Assembly: GCF_035013185.1 (NCBI RefSeq)
Contig: NZ_JAYGJO010000003.1
Span: 62,001 to 126,000, forward strand
Length of the DNA: 64,000 nucleotides
From: Acerihabitans sp035013185
GTDB lineage: Bacteria; Pseudomonadota; Gammaproteobacteria; Enterobacterales; Enterobacteriaceae
Direction of reading: 5' to 3'
Positions 43,763 to 51,559 of the stretch are shown here, one piece after another. A program made the position numbers and the translations under genes. Every line of letters begins with the position of its first letter. Position 1 is the first letter of the stretch. The notes under the pieces were generated by a model. That model saw only the letters and a program-made list of their open reading frames with translations, did not search any database and was not told the DNA's origin.

Positions 43763-44136
43763 TGAAACGCTTCTACTTCGTGGGTTTTCTGATATTAATG
43801 ATGTTTGATACCCTGGCGCAGGTCAGCTTCAAATATGCCTCCCTGCATGCCGAACCGTTAATGCTGAATGTTGACTGGTTGCTGCGCGTTTTTGGCCATC
43901 CGTGGATTTATGGCGCATTTATCGGTTATATCGGCGCGTTTTTTACCTGGATGACGTTATTGAAATATGCCCCGGTGGGGCCGGCGTTTGCCGCCTCGCA
44001 TCTGGAGATTATCAGCGTCACCATGGTGTCGGTCTGGTTGTTCAATGACCAGCTTAACCTGGCCAAGATTGTGGGGGGATTGTTGATATTATCCGGCATA
44101 TTGTTCTTGGCTAAAGCCGAGACTCCCGACGCATGA
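43762..44136 (+). CDS. SMR-like transporter subunit B
   Basis: The 124-residue partner of the preceding transporter, again with four membrane helices; DTLAQVSFKYASLHAEP mirrors the same first-helix motif, and WLFNDQLNLAKIVGGLLILSGILFLAKAE the last. Two such subunits side by side resemble the heterodimeric lipid-amino-sugar flippase ArnE/ArnF, or SMR heterodimers such as MdtI/MdtJ. ATG 43762 fits best; an earlier in-frame start lies inside the partner gene. The stop overlaps the next start (ATGA). Confidence 0.84.
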   Translation: MKRFYFVGFLILMMFDTLAQVSFKYASLHAEPLMLNVDWLLRVFGHPWIYGAFIGYIGAFFTWMTLLKYAPVGPAFAASHLEIISVTMVSVWLFNDQLNLAKIVGGLLILSGILFLAKAETPDA

Positions 44137-45356
44137 TGAGGTTGACACCGCCGGTGGAGATTCCGCCAACCGCCGGGTTGCCGATCGAATGGCGCGACCT
44201 TATGGCGTTCTCCGGCGACCTGGCGCAACAGCTGTCGGATTGGCTGTTGATACCGCGTCCGCTGTTGACCTGCTCCGGTACGGCGGCGTTGGTTATCGCA
44301 CTGCGGGTATTGCAACGACGATATCCCGACCGTACCACGTTGATTGTTCCCGCCTATACCTGTCCACTGGTGGCGCTAGCCGCGTTTTATTGTCCACCGC
44401 TGACCGTCGTCCCCTGTGATTTGGCTGCCGGCGGCATCAATATGGATAACCGCCAGTTGGCTTTATTATGCGACCAGCACACCTTGGCCGTCGTGGTAAC
44501 TCATCTGGCGGGGCGGGTGGCTGACGTGGATAGCGCGTTGCACATCGCCGGCGCAGTCGGCGCTGCGGTTATCGAGGATGCGGCCCAGGGCATGGGGGCG
44601 CAGGATGGTGGCAATAGCGTAGGGTTAAAAGGTGATGTCGGTTTTTTCAGTATGGCGATGGGTAAAGGACTGACCTGTGCCGAAGGAGGGGTGCTGTTTA
44701 GCCGGGATCCGGCGCTGCAACAGGCCTTGACACAAACCTGCCAGCAGACGTTGCCCTTTAGTCTCGGCTGGGAGCTGCGGCGTATCGCCGAGTTATGGGG
44801 ATACTGGGCATTTTACCGGCCCGGCGGTCTGTATTGGGTGTATGGCCGGCCACTGCGTGCGGCGCTGGCCAAAGGGGACCCGGTGGCGGCGGTGGGTGAT
44901 GATTTTACCGTGCGCAGTATCCCGCTGCATCGGCTGGGACACTATCGCCGGCGGGTAGCGGCCAGTGCACTGCGGCGTTTGCCGGGGTTTTTGCTGCGGG
45001 GCAAACAGCGCGCGCTAGACCGGGTGGCGTTGTTAAGCCAATTACCGGGTGTGAGTGTCATAAACGATAATCCCGGTGGTCAGGGAATATGGCCGTTTAT
45101 CCTGGTGCTAATGCCTGACGCGGCGGCGCGCGATGCGGTGATGGCGAGTCTATGGACCGCCGGATTGGGCGTAACCAGACTGTTTATCCATGCCCTGGGC
45201 GATTATCCGGCCGTGTTGCCGCTGCTGGCGCCGTTATCCCCCACGCCGTGCGCTGATGATTTCGCGGCGCGTAGCTTATCCATCACCAACAGCCCTTGGT
45301 TAACCGACCGGTTATTCTCTGAGGTTATGCTGCGCCTGCGTGCCGCACTGACTTAA
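44133..45356 (+). CDS. DegT/DnrJ/EryC1/StrS (ArnB-type) aminotransferase
   Basis: A 407-residue PLP enzyme that transfers an amino group, usually to a keto sugar. The signature GDVGFFSMAMGKGLTCAEGGVL contains the PLP Lys (MGK), and VPAYTCPLVALAA, VVVTHLAG, IEDAAQGMG and the phosphate-binding N-terminal region are all typical. It is the last gene of the + strand block and overlaps the transporter gene by four bases. In combination with the two SMR-like subunits the layout parallels ArnB-ArnE-ArnF, but no glycosyltransferase or formyltransferase is present. Confidence 0.88.
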   Translation: MMRLTPPVEIPPTAGLPIEWRDLMAFSGDLAQQLSDWLLIPRPLLTCSGTAALVIALRVLQRRYPDRTTLIVPAYTCPLVALAAFYCPPLTVVPCDLAAGGINMDNRQLALLCDQHTLAVVVTHLAGRVADVDSALHIAGAVGAAVIEDAAQGMGAQDGGNSVGLKGDVGFFSMAMGKGLTCAEGGVLFSRDPALQQALTQTCQQTLPFSLGWELRRIAELWGYWAFYRPGGLYWVYGRPLRAALAKGDPVAAVGDDFTVRSIPLHRLGHYRRRVAASALRRLPGFLLRGKQRALDRVALLSQLPGVSVINDNPGGQGIWPFILVLMPDAAARDAVMASLWTAGLGVTRLFIHALGDYPAVLPLLAPLSPTPCADDFAARSLSITNSPWLTDRLFSEVMLRLRAALT

Positions 45357-45384
45357 CTCTCTGGTGCGGGAAACCGTTGACCTA

Positions 45385-46269
45385 TTACCAGCAGGCATTG
45401 ATGCGTGCCGCCAGTCGCTGGTTCAACTCATTTTGCCGCGCTTGCCAGCACGCCGCCTGCGCCGGTGACGGGACTTGCTGACCGTCCGCCGCACTGAGCC
45501 AGCGCTTAAATCGGCTCTGGTAGCGGTAGGCTGAGACATCGCCGGTGATGTCAGCACCCATCAATCGGCCTTGGCAGGCATCGATTAACGCGTGTAGATG
45601 ATGTTCCTGCAATTGTCCTTGATCCCAGTTGGTGTTGATGACCGATGGGCTCAATACATCTTTATCCAGCGACAGATAAACTGCGCGTGAACGTGTCTGA
45701 TCCAAATGCGCTAAAAACCGCGTTGTTAATGCATCCGCACTGCTAAAGGTGTAACTGCGGTCGCCGGCCCCGATCCATTTCAACCAGTGGGTATCGACGT
45801 TGATATTCCAATACGTCAGCTTATTGCGTAGCAGCGGTGCCCAATGATTTTCCCACGCGTGTCCCAAGGCAATATCCGGCGAGCAAATGCCTAACACATG
45901 AATATGTTGCACTTGCGGTAACCGGCTGGCCCAGTAAATCCATGAACCGCAGTGGATGCCGAAAGGATAACGCATATTATCGGGATGGTTATCGCACACC
46001 ACCAGATCAAACGCCGGCAGGTACGCCAACCGTTGTAACAGTAGCTGGGTAACGTGATGATAATCGCCGCTGCCGGTAAAAACGCAGCCATAATCCACCG
46101 GAAGCTGTGCGGCCAGCGTCTGCCCCAGCAGTTTGAATGGGGTCCAGCGGCAGCCAAACCGGATACTTTCCTGCCAGGTTTGCAGTGGTATCACCCGCAC
46201 CCCATCATGAGGTTCGAGCTTCACGGAGCCATCAAAATCCAAAATCACCGGTGGGCGAGGGCAGGTCAT
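45385..46269 (-). CDS. arginase-fold protein of the UPF0489 type
   Basis: A 294-residue protein whose motifs line up with the manganese-binding signatures of arginases and histone-deacetylase-like enzymes: GSGDYHHVT, DNHPD, SLDKDVLSP and GADITGDV. I take it as a UPF0489 (arginase-like) family member with unknown substrate. ATG 46269 overlaps the stop of the preceding gene (ATGA), so the two are co-translated. It sits at the convergent end of the cluster. Confidence 0.6.
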   Translation of the reverse strand: MTCPRPPVILDFDGSVKLEPHDGVRVIPLQTWQESIRFGCRWTPFKLLGQTLAAQLPVDYGCVFTGSGDYHHVTQLLLQRLAYLPAFDLVVCDNHPDNMRYPFGIHCGSWIYWASRLPQVQHIHVLGICSPDIALGHAWENHWAPLLRNKLTYWNINVDTHWLKWIGAGDRSYTFSSADALTTRFLAHLDQTRSRAVYLSLDKDVLSPSVINTNWDQGQLQEHHLHALIDACQGRLMGADITGDVSAYRYQSRFKRWLSAADGQQVPSPAQAACWQARQNELNQRLAARINACW

Positions 46270-47426
46270 GGTAAACGATCCTGATGCCACTGGGCATCGC
46301 TTTCAAAATGGTGACGAAAGTGCATTAAGCAACGGCGTAATAGCGGATTACGCACCCAGACTAAATGGGTGGTCAACGTGAACTGGGCACCGAGATCGGC
46401 TTTGACTTGCGGATCGGTCCAGCCCGCCACATAAAAACGCAGTCCATTTTCCAATGCGTACTCAAGATTAACGAACCAGCTCACCGTATACAGGTTAAAG
46501 TGCAACGCCTGTGGATAATCTAACCCAATATATTTATCAATCAGTTTATCATCGTGTTGGTAGCAAATGTTATAACCGATCAATTCGTTGTCATGCCAGT
46601 AACAGAATACCCGGCCGCCGCTGTCGGCATCTAACAGTAATTCTGCAAAAAATGCCTCGCTAAGCAGATCAAAATGAATCTCGCTTTGGTCATACACGTG
46701 CTTATAAAGCAGATACAGGTGTAACCGCCAGTCTTTATCATGGAAACGGGCATCGCCGGTTTTTAGCACCTCTAATCGCAGTTGTTGCCGGCTGCGCAGT
46801 TTTCGGCGAATATTGCGTCTGCGGCTATGAGATAATCGGGCTAAATATTCATCTATATGGTTAAAATTAATGGGCACATAAGCTAATGCTTGCCCTGCAA
46901 CACGAATAAATCCGCGTTTCAACCCGGCTTCCGTCAGTGCCTGGGAGTAGTGGTTATCCTTGGCCGTCAGCAACGGGGAGTGGTGCGGCAAATCTTTTAT
47001 GATGGTGAGCTTTTTGGCGCCGGCACAGTTTTTTTGAATCCATTCTACCGTATCTGCAGGTGTAATTCCGACGGGAAAAGGAGAGTACTCATTGACGGTG
47101 GTACCAATAAAATAGGTATCGATCTTTAACCATTGACGCCATAAACCATAGCCGGGCCAGCGAAGCAGCTTGTTACGCAGTTCGTCATCTGCTGTGGTTA
47201 ATAAATCAAATTGCGTGGAAAAATAGGGTAATCCTTGAGCGGATAGGTGCACGCTAAAACCGGTTGGTGGCTGGCGGTAAAAGGTGTTGATCAGTGCCAG
47301 TGGTTCCAATGCATTAGCATAACAAAGCTCGGTACGGCGGTGGTCGGTCATGGGTCGCGTTCCGAAATCGGCGCAGGAGAAAAAGCGCACCTGAGGTGCG
47401 CTCAGAATGCTGACAAACTTGCTCAT
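46266..47426 (-). CDS. FemAB/GNAT-type transferase
   Basis: A 386-residue protein (from ATG 47426) with a conserved core of FemAB/GNAT type transferases: DEYLARLSHSRRRNIRRKLR (about residue 185-205) and CYWHDNELIGYNICYQHDD ... FNLYTVSWFVNLEYALENGLRFYVAGWTDPQVKADLG are characteristic of the peptidoglycan-bridge or acyl-CoA N-acyltransferase-like group. It may acylate or aminoacylate the product of the cluster. The N-terminal start is unsettled: a perfect 19-bp palindrome (47384-47402) lies within the first 15 codons, and ATG 47351 downstream is a possible start. The gene follows the aminotransferase. Confidence 0.7.
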   Translation of the reverse strand: MSKFVSILSAPQVRFFSCADFGTRPMTDHRRTELCYANALEPLALINTFYRQPPTGFSVHLSAQGLPYFSTQFDLLTTADDELRNKLLRWPGYGLWRQWLKIDTYFIGTTVNEYSPFPVGITPADTVEWIQKNCAGAKKLTIIKDLPHHSPLLTAKDNHYSQALTEAGLKRGFIRVAGQALAYVPINFNHIDEYLARLSHSRRRNIRRKLRSRQQLRLEVLKTGDARFHDKDWRLHLYLLYKHVYDQSEIHFDLLSEAFFAELLLDADSGGRVFCYWHDNELIGYNICYQHDDKLIDKYIGLDYPQALHFNLYTVSWFVNLEYALENGLRFYVAGWTDPQVKADLGAQFTLTTHLVWVRNPLLRRCLMHFRHHFESDAQWHQDRLP

Positions 47427-47588
47427 GAGTTGGCAGCGGGTGTGATGGGTAAGGAGAGTAAAGCGTAGCGCGCCAGGGATGGCGCGCACGAGCCTACATG
47501 GATGTATTCACGGCGTCTTTACGATCTTACCCATCATGCCTGCTAGCACGTTTTTATCATCAAACTCAGCGCACCTGAGGTGCGCTTT
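47382..47588. repeat. ~200-bp imperfect inverted repeat with palindromes
   Basis: The palindrome AGCGCACCTGAGGTGCGCT occurs at 47384-47402 and 47568-47586. Inner arms GATGGGTAAG...GTAAAG (about 47443-47463) and CTTTAC...CTTACCCATC (about 47518-47536) are inverted too, and a central hairpin GCGCGCC-AGGGAT-GGCGCGC (47468-47487) sits between. The whole region reads as one imperfect inverted repeat covering the gap between the aminotransferase and the FemAB-like gene and the latter's first codons. Confidence 0.8.
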
Positions 47589-47602
47589 GAATGAAGGTAA
47601 AA

Positions 47603-48982
47603 TTACATCTCGCGTTTGGCGCGATACAGTAATTGGTCGAGCAATTCCATCGCTTGATCAATTTCGCTGCGGCTGATTTCCAGCGAAGGCGCAAAGGTGA
47701 TGACGTTTTTATAATAACCGCCTACATCCAGCACCAGGCCGGTTTTCTGGCCTTTATATTCCAGTGTGCCGGACAGGCCGATGTCGACCATTTTATCCAA
47801 TAGTTCTTTATTGGGGGTAAAACCGTCGGCTTGGCACAGTTCAGCGTGCAGCGCCAGACCCAGGCCATCAACATCACCAATTTCCGGATGGTTAAGCTGC
47901 AAAGCCTTAAGCCCTTCAAGGAAATACGCGCCGCTGTTCATGACCTGCGTTTCGTAGTCTTTTTCGGCCAGCATATGCATCACTTCCAGCCCAACAGCCG
48001 TGCCCAATGGATTAGAAGCGAAAGTGGAATGGGTTGAACCTACCGGGAAGGTGACCGGATTGATCATCTCTTCACGTGCCCAAATCCCCGCCAGTGGGTT
48101 AAGTCCATTGGTCAGTGCTTTACCGAAGACCAATACGTCCGGGGTAATGCCGAAATGTTCAATTGACCACAGTTTACCGGTGCGATAAAAGCCCATTTGG
48201 ATTTCATCGACGACCAACAGAATGCCGTGGTCGTCGAGCACTTTTTTGAGGCCTTTATAAAAATTACGCGGTGGGATGATATACCCGCCGGTCCCCTGAA
48301 TCGGCTCGATATAAAACGCAGCAAATTCGGCCTGTTGGACTTTAGGGTCCCAAACACCGTGATATTCGTTTTCGAACAGACGGGCAAACTCGGCAACCAG
48401 TTTTTCAGCGTATTCTTCCGGTGACAAACCCTTAGGACGACGGAAAGGGTAAGGGAAAGGAATGAACTGAGCCCGTTCGCCGAAGTGACCAAAACGGCGA
48501 CGATAGCGATAGCTGGAGGTAATGGCTGACGCCCCAATGGTACGTCCGTGGTAGCCGCCTTCAAAGGCGAACATCCGGCTTTTGCCATTGCAGAAGTTGC
48601 GCACCAGCTTGAGGGAATCATCAATCGACTGTGAACCGCCGACGTTATAATGCACACGACCCGGCAAGCCGAATTTCTTTTCCATATCCTGAGCGATCAC
48701 TTTGCTCAGTTCGATTTTGGTTGGGTGCAGATATTGACTGGCGATTTGCGGCAGTACGTCAATTTGTCTTTTTAATGCATTGTCCAAACGGGGATTGGCG
48801 TAGCCAAAATTGACCGCTGAATACCACATTTGTAGATCCAGATAAGGAATGCCTTCACCATCAAAAACATAGCTTCCTTTGCACCGCTCAAAAATTTTAG
48901 GCGGATTAACGTAATGCACGGTATCGCCGAATGAGCAGTACTTGGCCTCATCCGCTAACATCTGTTCTTCAGAAGGCGTCAT
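47603..48982 (-). CDS. class III (aspartate aminotransferase family) aminotransferase
   Basis: A 459-residue PLP enzyme of fold type I, class III. The signatures are LLVVDEIQMGFYRTGKLW (PLP-binding Asp), FGKALTNGLNPLAG (PLP Lys) and FEGGYHGRTIGASA. It resembles omega-amino-acid or diamine transaminases; the substrate is unknown. It is the first gene of the - strand block, with an 890-base A+T-rich region upstream. Confidence 0.9.
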   Translation of the reverse strand: MTPSEEQMLADEAKYCSFGDTVHYVNPPKIFERCKGSYVFDGEGIPYLDLQMWYSAVNFGYANPRLDNALKRQIDVLPQIASQYLHPTKIELSKVIAQDMEKKFGLPGRVHYNVGGSQSIDDSLKLVRNFCNGKSRMFAFEGGYHGRTIGASAITSSYRYRRRFGHFGERAQFIPFPYPFRRPKGLSPEEYAEKLVAEFARLFENEYHGVWDPKVQQAEFAAFYIEPIQGTGGYIIPPRNFYKGLKKVLDDHGILLVVDEIQMGFYRTGKLWSIEHFGITPDVLVFGKALTNGLNPLAGIWAREEMINPVTFPVGSTHSTFASNPLGTAVGLEVMHMLAEKDYETQVMNSGAYFLEGLKALQLNHPEIGDVDGLGLALHAELCQADGFTPNKELLDKMVDIGLSGTLEYKGQKTGLVLDVGGYYKNVITFAPSLEISRSEIDQAMELLDQLLYRAKREM

Positions 48983-49873
48983 AAAGTTACATCTCCAACC
49001 AAACGTAATGAAATCATATTGATGACAGTGCTAATTATGTGCTAGGTGCATCATTATAGAGCGCAAAATGAAGAGTTTTCGTTATTCTCTCGTTGCGTTG
49101 CATGTCCGTTTATGTTGGTTGACTTTATCGCGCCAACTAATACGCAGAGGAAAAGAAATAATAAATAAAAAACATTATATAACAATAAGATACAATGATA
49201 AGAGTGTGTTATTTTTTGTAAAAATAGCGCTGCGTAGAATTGTGAAAATATATTTCAACCCCATGCATGATGGCGTCGCCAGCATCGAATAATAAAACCT
49301 TGTTCCCGACGCTTCGAGACCCGATGATGGCGTAATGTTAGGCTGTGCCTTTACGCTGCGGTTATGCGGTTATGCGGTTATGCGGTTATGCGGTTATGCG
49401 GTTATACGGTTATACGGTTATACGGTTATGTCGTTTTATCGATAAGCTCGCACTTGGGGATTGATGAACCTCATTCCTGAGCTTCACCGTCGGGTCAGCG
49501 CAAGCACGGTTAAACTCGGTCTGGAACCCGATGTGTCGTTACGTCACCGTTTTGTTGCCACATGAATTATTTAGGGTATATATTTTTTGTTGTTTTTAGG
49601 CTTATAAAGAATAACAATATTATTGTTGATAACGGGAAAATAATAAGGATTTATAGCAATTAATGCCTTTTTTTATTATTTTTTCTAACCGACGCGTGAA
49701 ACTTTTGTAAATAATTCGGCAATACATAAATAATCATTTTATGAAGACGAACTCTGCTGGATATTTTTGTGTTATGCCTCTACACCGTTATTGATAATTC
49801 CGCGTCACCGGTCATAACGCGAAAAATAGAGTTATTGTTTGGCCATTTTTTTCGTTGTCACTCAACATCATCG
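48983..49873. other. A+T-rich gap with an octamer array; no convincing gene
   Basis: The stretch between the aminotransferase and the DUF5680-like gene is A+T-rich at both ends (49140-49280, 49560-49760) and probably carries the promoter of the aminotransferase. A possible 74-residue frame at 49068-49292 shows no family features. The tandem octamers at 49357-49428 are listed separately. Confidence 0.6.
49357..49428. repeat. 8-bp tandem array (TGCGGTTA/TACGGTTA)
   Basis: Six exact TGCGGTTA units (49357-49404) followed by three exact TACGGTTA units (49405-49428). The step change from one variant to the other is a trace of stepwise slippage expansion. Confidence 0.96.
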
Positions 49874-50335
49874 TTAGAATATGACATCGTTGCCTGTATA
49901 ATTCAAACTATAGACCAATTGCTGATTTTTCAGCATAACAGTTTCAGTGCCGTTAAATTTATGGATGGTGCCAAAAAATCTGTTTTGGTAGTCCAGCCTA
50001 TCATTATGAAATTCACTTGGCCCCCTGATGGCCTCTACCACAGTGGCGCGCGCCAGGTTCTGCCTGACAAACGAAAAAATTTTTCTTATGTCGTCGGCCG
50101 GCAAGTCGAGGTCGGTCATCCCCCCTTCATAGGCCATGATCCATACCGGCTCATTATTTATCAGTACAACAATGGTTCCATTGACTTGACGATATCCGAC
50201 GAAATAATTGCGATAAATGTAATCATCTCTACTGTATTCAATGAGTTTCATATCACCATTGGCGGTGTCTCTGATAATAAGGTTATCAGGAAAACGGTAG
50301 AGGAATTGATTTGCTTCCACTAAAAATGGGATCAT
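49874..50335 (-). CDS. DUF5680-like small protein
   Basis: A 153-residue protein with the pattern FLVEANQFLYRF, YSRDDYIYRNYFVGYRQVNGTIVVLINNEPVWIMAYEGG, typical of the DUF5680 family of small cytoplasmic proteins. Function is unknown. The start ATG 50335 has no strong ribosome-binding site. Opposite it on the + strand is another open frame of similar length, taken to be a shadow. No operon partner. Confidence 0.6.
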   Translation of the reverse strand: MIPFLVEANQFLYRFPDNLIIRDTANGDMKLIEYSRDDYIYRNYFVGYRQVNGTIVVLINNEPVWIMAYEGGMTDLDLPADDIRKIFSFVRQNLARATVVEAIRGPSEFHNDRLDYQNRFFGTIHKFNGTETVMLKNQQLVYSLNYTGNDVIF

Positions 50336-50510
50336 TATAATCTACCTACGTCCTTGGAATAAGATATGTCATAGACTAGCAATGAGGAATATGCAATTTT
50401 TTAATATAGAATATTCCTAAATTTATAAAACCGACCAGGCCAATATTTGGTTATATTAACACTGTGTGTATTATTTAATCAAGCCTTGCCGTCAACCGAA
50501 TCGCAGTGGT

Positions 50511-51548
50511 TTAGTCGTAGGTAATGGTGAATGTGGCGGTACTGTCAGCCTGTCCGGCGGTGACGACACTGTTGATTTGATAATAACGCGCCTGTAGCGC
50601 CAGGTTATAAGGTCCGTCCGTTGGTGTGGTCCCAATGGTTATTGGCGTGCCGATCGTGACCGGGTTGCCAGCATAAAGCACCTGCACCCCCACGCCGGTG
50701 GCGGCAGGTGGCGAAGCAGAGGCCGTGAGCGCTAACACAGTGGGCAAACCTCCCGCCGTTGTCCCAGCCAGTTGCAGCTTGATATTGGTACTGGCATCAC
50801 AATCGAGTGCAATAGCAAAGTCGTGGGTCCCCGCGGTGCTGCCGATACCGGTGAACGCGCTGCGCGCAACCTCTCCCATGGGCACGGTAATGGCGGGGGT
50901 GGTGACCGAGCAGGCTTTTTCAATCACGGTTATGGAACCGCTATAAATATTAACCCCGGGGGACGACCATGATTCGCTATTGATTTGACTGACAAAAGAG
51001 CCAATCAGCGTTGACGAGATTGTTCCCGGCGTAACCGGGCCGATTTTAAAAAAGTCTACTTGTATACCCCCTTGTAGGGGCTGCGGCGTAATGAGCCCAC
51101 TCGTTGAGTTGCAAAGGCGAACGCTATTTGTCACCCCCCCGACCACTGGGCCAGGACCTATATAAGCAGATGCCAAGCAATCTGCGGAGGCATTGCTTAA
51201 GCCTAATAGGGTGTAGCCAATACCGGAAGTGCCGAGTTTATATAGCGTTCTGCCAGAGTAACTCGTCTCGTTTAAATTGGATATATTCCCATTTATGCCA
51301 AATTGATGCTGAGAAACCGAGGTGCCATCCGCTGAACACGTATATCTGCCCCCCACCGAAATGCTTAATGCATCGCCGGTGGGGCCATTTGGCCTATCTC
51401 GCTGCAGCGTCAGGGTAATGGCGGGGAGCGTCAGTGTTGAACCGGTAGCGGAACAGGTCGCCGCCATGGCCGATATGTTATAGAAAAGCACCAGGCAGGC
51501 AATCGTTCGCATGGCGAGAACTCTTATGGTGAGGCGTGGTGGTCTCAT
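50511..51548 (-). CDS. fimbrial tip adhesin (FimH-like two-domain)
   Basis: A protein of about 345 residues. After a signal peptide (VLAMRTIACLVLFYNISAMAA) come an N-terminal domain with several Cys (ATCSATG, RYTCSADG, ADCLAS, RLCNST) likely to be the receptor-binding lectin-like domain, and a C-terminal pilin domain (KACSVTTPAITVPMGEV ... ARYYQINSVVTAGQADSTATFTITYD) with the terminal donor strand. That layout is that of a FimH-type tip adhesin. ATG 51548 has AAGGAG at good spacing and overlaps the usher stop. Last gene of the fimbrial operon. Confidence 0.85.
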   Translation of the reverse strand: MRPPRLTIRVLAMRTIACLVLFYNISAMAATCSATGSTLTLPAITLTLQRDRPNGPTGDALSISVGGRYTCSADGTSVSQHQFGINGNISNLNETSYSGRTLYKLGTSGIGYTLLGLSNASADCLASAYIGPGPVVGGVTNSVRLCNSTSGLITPQPLQGGIQVDFFKIGPVTPGTISSTLIGSFVSQINSESWSSPGVNIYSGSITVIEKACSVTTPAITVPMGEVARSAFTGIGSTAGTHDFAIALDCDASTNIKLQLAGTTAGGLPTVLALTASASPPAATGVGVQVLYAGNPVTIGTPITIGTTPTDGPYNLALQARYYQINSVVTAGQADSTATFTITYD

Positions 51549-51559
51549 CGGTGCGCTCC

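Noticed and set aside
49068..49292. 74-residue frame after the aminotransferase promoter
   Set aside because: Very A+T-rich, basic and without any recognised motif.
49769..50323. + strand frame of 184 codons opposite the DUF5680-like gene
   Set aside because: The - strand product has a recognisable family pattern (PVWIMAYEGG); the + strand product has none and shares the same region.
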